A stretch of 64,000 nucleotides of DNA from Emmonsiellopsis sp. PD_33. Taxonomy: Eukaryota; Ascomycota; Eurotiomycetes; Onygenales; Ajellomycetaceae. Positions 56,334 through 64,000 of this stretch are shown piece after piece (the first letter of the stretch is position 1; each line of letters opens with the position of its first letter). The translations under genes were made by a program, and so were the position numbers. Location: NCBI GenBank assembly GCA_032988165.1, contig JANTQF010000187.1, forward strand, positions 1 through 64,000, written 5' to 3'. A model generated the notes under the pieces. It had not been told where the DNA came from. It worked only from the letters and a program-made list of their open reading frames with translations, and made no database searches.

Positions 56334-57670
56334 TTATCCCCAGCACGTGCTTTAAATGGAAAATAGCTTTAGGGAGGGCCGGGGAAGCTTGAGTATTGTA
56401 ACAATAATAAAAACTTTGACTGTACGAGGTCGAAAGAATAGTCTCATTTCCAGAAAAATGAGAAGGCTGGTTGATGAATCTCTCTTCTCTGCAAAAGGTT
56501 GGCATAAGCTTGGCAGTAGCCTGAACAAAAACGTCGTGTCTTGGCGAGGCAAGAGTATTTTATGTTTTTTTAAGTTTTGTTTAGGCTTGCATCGAACCCG
56601 GAACAAAAGCTGGAAAAAAAGAGGTGGTGTGGTAACTTTAAAAAAGCCCAGAAAAAACAAATATAATAGCCCAAGACTGCCAAGACTGGGGGGGTGTAGC
56701 CTGGGCTTCCCCCCCCATTTCTTAATGCGGCAATTAGCAGTTTTGAATTCGAATGTGCTTGGAAGTGGAGCTTTATCACCAGCACATTTCCCTCCAGTAT
56801 TATCAATTCCCCCCTCCTAGTTGTGGTTCTTTTTGCAGGCAGGCTGTTTCCGTCATCCTCCCTTTTGCCATGTTTTGAGGGTGTGGGCGGGTGGAGACGT
56901 GTTCCATGGGTCCACAGCCCTTGTTCCTTGGTTCGAGTGGGTCCAAGCAGGTTAAGGTTATCTTGACGCCCCCTGTTCGATCGGCCGCCCACTAATACGC
57001 GGACTGTCTGTACGGTGTACCCGGTGTACCGTGTTGAAAGGGCGTGGGTGTGTATTTGTAACTACCCCCCTCTTGAGCGCACGGTGGGAATGTCTGCTCC
57101 CCACCATGGCTTGGATATGTAATCCTGTTGAAAATATCTGAAACTAGTTGGTAGGGGGTGGCTGGGATCCATCTCCATCGCCTGTCTGTACGAGAGCGAT
57201 TTGGTTCGTCATGCGACTCATGCCAGCAGTCCAAGGCCACCCCAAGAACCGCGTCTTACAAAGTTCACAGGTGGCTAAAAAACTGTAAGAAATAAGCGCG
57301 GTTTATCTTTTAAACTTTTACCTTGATGTCGTCGCTACCTGATGTTGCCCTGCGGCTAAATAATTTAAAGATCATGAGAACAAATTTAAGCTTGTTTCTA
57401 CCTGGTACCCATCGTCGGTGTTACCTTCCATACCGATACCCGGTACTTAAAAAAACTATATTTTTTCTCGCATTGGTGTATCACGGTAACGTTCGTACGG
57501 TATCTATACCGTATCAATACGTAAATCAGACAGGATATCAACGCGGGGTGCAACCCACAAGAACAGTTCAAGGGCAACAAGATACACCGGGTCTTGCGGT
57601 AAATGGACAAGAAAGCAACTACCTGAAATGGGTTGACCAGCCTTCCACCAACGCAACGTTTTTTAAAAGC

Positions 57671-57692
57671 AAAAAAAAAAAAAAAAAAAAAA
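57671..57692. repeat. Poly-A run
   Basis: Twenty-two consecutive A. No coding sequence upstream suggests a retro-inserted tail, so it is listed as a homopolymer only. Confidence 0.9.
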
Positions 57693-60600
57693 CCCCAAAG
57701 CCACATGGACATCCCTCCTGCAAACCCCCTGTATCCACCAAACACTGGCAAACAGACTGGCAGAGGATAGTCTAGTTTAATCCTGGCCTAAAGATCCTTT
57801 TTGAAACCCGCTTACTTCCAAACCCCGAAAAAGATTAAAAAAGGAAAAAAGTCGCCGCGGGCGCTTCCATGCGCATCCTTGGCGGCAAAGCGATTGGGCT
57901 CGGCATTGGTCTAGAATAAACACCAATTATTAAGGTTTTTAGGGGACTGATGACAACTTCGACAAGGAGGCGGGGTGGTCGGCGCCTGGGTGCTTGTCAT
58001 GTGGAAAAACAATTTCCTTTTCCATTCCAGGTGCCCTCCGAATCTCCGATGGAATTCGGGCGCAAAGTTTTGGCGGGGGTTGAAGATGACAAGGGGCTGG
58101 GGGCTAGGAAGCAAAGCGAGACGTCGAGGGATTGGGGGAGAAGGAACATTTTGCTTCACGACATTATGAATTGTGATCGGATTATCGGCGGGCAAATTCC
58201 GAATAGGGAGTATTTACGGCTAACAAACGTGAGAGTGAGTTACTAATTGCAATGCCAACGTCTTCCAGCTTTTTACCTTTTTGTCAGAATCTGATTTTGG
58301 GCCTGGTGGGAAAACGGCATCTCGCATGTTCTTTGTGGACGCCTTTCAAAATGGGCGGGTAAATATAAAGGATAGATACGGATACGAAGACTACTTTCCG
58401 CAAGGCTCGCAAACAAAAACGTCATTTTTGACCGGGCCACGCCAGCCGGATGAAATATTCCGTGCGCAGAGCATAATAAATTTGATGCATAATATTACGT
58501 GTTGTCCTCCTTAATCCCCGTTCGTTGAGCGGAGAAAATATCCACATAAAAATACTGATCCCTCCTCCGACTGATTTGCTCGTTAGGCGGAATTTTTACT
58601 TTTTTTTGGTTGCGGACAAACGCGCAGTACGAATAATAAATTGCTGACTGACTATTTAAAAATGAATTTAGCATATTTTGTCTTACAACTTGACGCTGCT
58701 TGGTGTCCATTTGAAGCATTGAGAGTGGGGTATCAAGCGGCTTTGTCATGCTGAATCACCTGTCATACCGGGCTCCATCCCAGAAGGGAAATGTCTTGTC
58801 CCCTTTTGAAGGAATCAAAGTTTAATATCGGATTTGATGATGAATCAGTCGCTTGTGCCTCACCAGTTAATTCTGACTCGATTATTTCTTATTCTTGTGG
58901 CAGGGATGGAGCGTGGCGGTCGTATAGAAATTAAATTTTGTCAGACGGAGAGCCTCGTCCGCTTATCTTTATTTGTCGACGTGCAGTTAAACTAGGCCCA
59001 TGGGGTAAATGAATGCCAAATGGGAGTCCAGGCTTGAATCATGGGGTTGGATTGGCTGAAGCTGAGACCATGATAGGGCAGCTCCAGAGGCACCAGGAAA
59101 GCCTGGAGTTTCACTGAACCAAGTCCATTGGAAAATACGAGGCAGAACGACGAACTCCATAGGAAAGCGGATATCTTCTTTTGATTGAACTTCTGTGGTG
59201 TGGCTGGCAGCTGGAATACATAGTCAAACTTGGAGGTATTGAGTGGTTCCCTGATCAGCGAACTAGTTTGCACGAGTCAACGCCTTCTCACTACTGACAT
59301 TCTGCCTTGAGCAACTTCAAGCAGGCATATCCTCCACATGAATAATGTACATATACACAGATATTAACCTTTCTAATATAAAATCATCTCTTTTAAACCA
59401 ATTCTGTAAAATGGAAGATGCATGTTCCAATATGCATAAACTATTAATAGTTAAACTTAAATAACCTTCTTTTTGCCCAGCCAGGTTACCAATTTAATCT
59501 GCTGGGGATGCCCGTATGTCCTGAGGGAAGTAATGAAGCATAGTGAATGGCAATCATATATGGTGTTAACTATAATACTTATTAGCATTGCTGCATTTAG
59601 CATCGTCCCCGAGCCTCATCACAACAAACCATCCTTGATTAATGATAGCCCCTGTCACTTACTCCCTTTTAGTCCGTACATACACCTCTGCTAACTCGCC
59701 GCGTATAGGAGTGAGCCCATAAAATAAGGGCCGCAACCAGCGATCCAATTTCCCTTTTAGGTATCATAGCCAATACATACTCGCAGATATTATCCTGGAA
59801 CGCGGATGGAATAAAATGTGGTTTGTGCTATTGCGCTGACACAGGGAAATAAAGGGGGATTGACACTGTCACCCTTGTTCCACACAAGCAGTATGGGCCA
59901 CGCAGCCAAGATACCAAGGGTTTGTTTGGAGGCTTCAATGTCGTACTGTGCCTTTGGATGGAAAGTGGACTTGTCTGTGCACCAGCCCATGTTTGGAGGT
60001 TGTCGAAGAACAGACCTCTCAACCTAAAATGGGCAAACTTTGATAGGCCAATAAGTAAACACTACTAGAGTTCTCACTATAGTTCTCTTGATGTTAGTTC
60101 CTAATTATTTTCTGCTGTGGCATTTCAGTTTATGATCATAAAGACAGTTAACTAATTAGCTGAGCTTTTATAAGTGACAGGAAAGTCCTTTGTGGGGGAT
60201 CCAGACCAATGCAGAAAATGAACATCAAAAGCCATCTTAATCGCCATAGCATTATTCTTTGACAAGTACTTTTTTGGCTCTATGGCGGAGTTATTAGCAT
60301 ACAATTGGTGACAATTTTTTTTGGCTGGTTTCAGTGGCTAGCACCCACTTAAGCACTGTTGAATAATAGGTGATAACTTTGCATTGATCAGCTTCCTAAT
60401 TCGTGCATTGCTGTCTATCAGCAAGTAAGTTAGTTATGCACCAAATCTCGCAATCCTTATATCCCCTTGAGCATGCTGGACAGGACAGGCAGCAAGGAAT
60501 ATATTTAATTAACCAAGACGGACAAAAGTCTCCAGCGCCGGTGGAGGGTTTCGTCTTCATTATTTATTTTTATATAACTGATGGGGAACACGCAGCCTGA

Positions 60601-61368
60601 GAGCGTCCATATGCCACTAATAATACGTCCAAGCAACGGGGGTTGGGAAGACATGTATGTTGGAATAAAGTTAGGCTCATTACATGGCAGTACCATGGGT
60701 TGGGTTGCTTCAGCGCGGTAACTCTACCCCGTACCTAGCGGGTGTATTGACATTTCGAGGGTCATAGTCCGTAAGAAGCAATTTATATGCAAGGCAATGG
60801 ACATGCGGCTTGTGAAATCTTGATCCATTAAAGAGCAGCATGTTCTGTAACATGCATGACGCTCTTTTGTAACTCAACCCCTCAATCGGTAAGTTAGTAG
60901 TAGCCAGCTGATAAGCCCATTCTGTCATGATAGAAAAGGGGATCAAATCCCGAGAACATTACCAGTCACATTTGCTCGATGCGCAGAATCCAACTATCAG
61001 CTTTGATTGCCGGTTGGCTTTGGTCCCCAATTTATGGCGTGCAGGTGCGGCTTGCGGTTCAATGATCTTGGAACAGTTTCGGATTTTGCGTCTGGATGCC
61101 GTAAGAGGCATAAGCTGTACTACACTGGGAACACTGAGATAGTTTCTTTCTGTTTTTTCGTTGGCCCTAACTGGGAACAGCAACCTTCTATCCTAGGGTT
61201 ATAAGATCGTTAATGTCGATTACCAAACCATGTAGTGCTTCCCAGGACTGCTTATTTTTGCCGCACCGCGTCCTTAGATAATGCAGGGTCAAAAACTGAA
61301 TCCCCAAAAGGGTGTCAGTGCTAGAAGCAAGATCTGGTCAAATTAGCCCTGCCATGAAATCTACTGCC

Positions 61369-61388
61369 TTTTTTTTTTTTTTTTTTTT
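61369..61388. repeat. Poly-T run
   Basis: Twenty consecutive T within gene-free DNA. On the minus strand this is a poly-A run; no gene-like sequence precedes it. Confidence 0.9.
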
Positions 61389-64000
61389 GCCGTCGTGAGT
61401 CTAGTTAGTTGATCAACACGATTTGCACATTGGTTTTGGCAGCCAGCTTCCAGTGGATAGAAACCTGTGATGACGATTAACATTTACTCGTTTAGTAGTT
61501 GTACCTACCTCTGTATCTGCCGTCGTATGTTTTGTCCCTCTGTTCCTGGATTCCTGGCTGATCCTCCTGGATCTCTTGGGATTCGGATTTTACGGGAGTT
61601 GCCCTGTGACGGGTTTCGGACATTGAACCCGCCCTTGAACCCCGAAACAAACGGTGACAACCTAAACGGGTATTAGGCTGTGTTCTTTCAAGTTGCTCCT
61701 CGGATAATAATTTGCAGTGCTTGAGGTTCCTACGAATGCAAAAGTCATTGACTGAATCAGCACTTAAACTCCAGCGTGACTATGGACCATAAAAAGACCA
61801 TGGCAACATATGCTGAATGTAACAGTGCCTAGCTGTGAGATGAGCCGAGAAGAACGATTCAATATACCAGCTTAGTTAGAGTCCTACCATTGATATCCAT
61901 TGCAGTTGCTGACAAACCCGGCTATTTAATCGGATGGGCTGAAAGGCTTGTTCTGACGTTCACATAAGCAAAGCATTTATATTTCCTAGATTTGGAATAT
62001 TCTGTTTAGCCTTGTAAGACACCCCTGCAAAGGTAAAATGGTTTTAGGTAGGCTGCATGCCCATGCCGACGACCCACTTTGCTCGTGAAGCGGAGTGTCC
62101 GCCTCCATAGTTGCACGCGATGTGGAGACGGAGATAGGGCAGCCCCTGCCGCCGTGCTCCGGAGAGCAGAAACCTCACGGCAGCAGCAGGATTGGATAGT
62201 AGAGTGTGATTGTTGCCCGCTTTTCTATTTTCGGTCTTTATTTAGCTAGCCGCCTGGCAAACTGACAGTCTCTCCTCTCCTGCAGGCACGCAGTTGCTCG
62301 TTGGACTGAGGCGCTTTGTGTAAGTAGTCCGTAATAATACGGAACACGGAGCCGGAAATGTAATTTATATGGGTAATTTTGCAGGGATTTTTTTAAAGTA
62401 AATTGCCTCGCCAATTACCCTGGTCGCCAAGCCCCCAGTCGATTTTAGGTTTTGTACTTTATATTTAGCGCTTCCTGGCGGAGCCGAACAAACGAATTGG
62501 GGATTTTTTGGAAAAAGAATCGTATCTCCCTGTTTCAGTCTCGTCCTTGAATCTCGTAAAACGCGCGGCGAAGGAAACGATTATTATTGCTCCTCTGGTT
62601 CATAAGTCGTATCGCTGGTGCCTGTTTAAAACATCTCCGCGTGGATTTTGAAGCTGTCTTGCTCATGGATGATGGCACAAAGCTTAGCCCCGTGAATTTA
62701 CGCAAATTGCCAAGGCTGAACGAAGGATCAGCAATCTATTCCATGTCGTCGTCAGAGTCGAGTGGTCTCTGCCATGCTTGATGAAGAAGGCGCATTTTCT
62801 TACTCCGAGAGTCCGAGGAAGCCTTGGAAGTGGATACGAGCGCATCTGGTTCCAACTCCCAAGCCTTGAGAACAAATTATGCAGCATGTGCGAGCCCACG
62901 TTTTATGCTACCAATTGAAGTAACCGGAGAACAGGGATTATTTTCTTGAATTCCTGAATCCTGCTAGAAATATTCTTATCCTTTGGAAGTCTATTTCAAC
63001 ATCCGCTCCAGTTAGAATACTGGAGCTGATGTCACGGTAGGGCCGCAGGATCATAAATTATGATTACCCAGAATTGTTCATTGCTTGTTGGTATTTTATA
63101 TTATTATTATTGCTTTTTGTTGTCATACCCATGACAACTTGTAACCGAATAGCGCTGGTATGGTAACTAATGACTAATTATGATCATATTCCCATCCCTG
63201 CCCGCACTTTTAGTGTTGGATTAAGCTTAAGCTTCATCAGTTGCGGGCTAACTCCAGACCGAGGGATCAGGGCGCCACCAAGATGCCCATCTTGCCGTAT
63301 TAAGTCGGCCAACTGTCCCTTTGGCAGAACCTAAAATTTCTTAAATCGTCCGCGACGCCGAGACGACTGCTGCGCCCTCCTTTCCTCAAATCATAAAAAT
63401 CTCCGCTTCTCGTTGGGTGGAGATTAGCAGGTAAGAAACAATATGGTTACAGCATCTCCATATTTATACGCGGATGCTTTTGTTCCTTGCAACGCATTTA
63501 TAAGTTAATGTGAATCACATCATCGACTGGCTCCGTCGCCTGGCTATTATTATCTCCATAAAACCTGTCAGATCATGCTTGGCATGCTTGGCGCGCTGGG
63601 CTCTTCATCGCTTTCTCTACGGAGTACCGCAATGCACATGGGAATATTGATACTTAGTACATACAATATGATCGGATTAAGAGCTATAAACCTGATTAAT
63701 TTTGAAGGAACTGGCATGGAGCAAAACTGGAGTTGCATCCGGTGATGACTGATGCGCTGAACGTCATTAAAATTACCCTGTGCTTTGGACTGCATTCTTC
63801 TATTCACCCACCAGGCTACTTATTGCGATACATAGTACTAAGCCCCTTCGAATCGTCAGCACTAGTTAGTAAACAATATCTAGATGCCACAGTCCTACAT
63901 CTGGAGACTTTCTGGAGACATAATAGCGGCTCTGATGGCGTCTTGTTTGTCTCCGAGCGCTACGAGGGCTGGTATGTCTTCGCGTATTGGTATTACCGCC

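Larger units (their letters stand above)
54795..64000. other. Gene-poor, AT-rich block
   Basis: Over about 9.2 kb I find no frame with codon bias, introns or a recognisable domain. Contents seen are a CA repeat (54900-54918), an A run (57671-57692), a T run (61369-61388), a CACGTG near 56344, and one relic-like frame at 56333-56076 (minus). Stretches such as 59340-59480 are very rich in TA dinucleotides. The last 2 kb has GC-richer islets (62060-62200, 63340-63430) that could be upstream regulatory DNA of a gene beyond the window. Decayed, RIP-mutated repeat sequence is possible but unproven. Confidence 0.55.

Noticed and set aside
56570..56600. GGGTTCGATGC on the minus strand, tRNA-like
   Set aside because: Only a B-box resemblance; no cloverleaf possible in the AT-rich flanks.
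1..64000. CRISPR array, rRNA, riboswitch or intact transposon
   Set aside because: No regularly spaced repeats, no rRNA-like sequence, no TPP-type riboswitch context and no transposase or reverse-transcriptase motifs were seen.

Overview
This window is nuclear DNA of a filamentous ascomycete. The genes are split by many short introns (about 45-100 bp, GT-AG, with CTAAC/CTAAT branch points). Several genes are typical of Pezizomycotina: an ApsB-type MTOC coiled-coil protein, the fungal form of AMMECR1 with a Ser-rich insert, and a relic of an APH/protein-kinase-like family. I infer Eurotiomycetes, most likely Onygenales, from the protein flavour and from gene-dense DNA next to an AT-rich gene-poor block. 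No database search was possible.

Layout. About 0.7-22 kb and 28.5-54.8 kb are compact housekeeping DNA. In order: GRC3(-), RPA34(+), cytosolic SHMT(+), MED9(-), phosphoglycerate mutase(+), prefoldin 6(-), VPS4(+), ApsB-like(-), SGT1/ecdysoneless(+), a small secreted-protein candidate(-), a Gfo/Idh/MocA dehydrogenase(-), two tiny multi-exon genes (77 aa + and 63 aa -), a wrecked APH-family pseudogene(-), AMMECR1(+), a CaM kinase(-), POL2(-), COX20(+), an unnamed nuclear protein(-), NOP56(-), CCT6(+), a Sas2-like MYST acetyltransferase(-), an RRM+UBA protein(+) and mitochondrial AsnRS(+). From about 54.8 kb to the end I see no supportable gene. That block is AT-rich, with homopolymer runs and one short relic-like reading frame.

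How the genes relate. Eight head-to-head pairs share short intergenic regions. Several genes serve ribosome production: GRC3 in pre-rRNA processing, RPA34 in RNA polymerase I, and NOP56 in C/D snoRNPs. Others cover replication (POL2), transcription and chromatin (MED9, MYST HAT), protein folding (prefoldin 6, CCT6), endosomal sorting (VPS4), central metabolism (SHMT, phosphoglycerate mutase) and mitochondria (COX20, AsnRS). I find no secondary-metabolite cluster, CRISPR array, rRNA, convincing tRNA or intact transposon. Exon borders were deduced by hand from splice signals and reading-frame continuity. Every multi-exon CDS listed sums to a whole number of codons. I did not find a clearly new multi-gene system. 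The most unusual items are the APH pseudogene, the two tiny genes, the secreted Cys-rich candidate, the RRM+UBA protein, the altered acetyl-CoA loop of the MYST enzyme, and a GC-AG intron.
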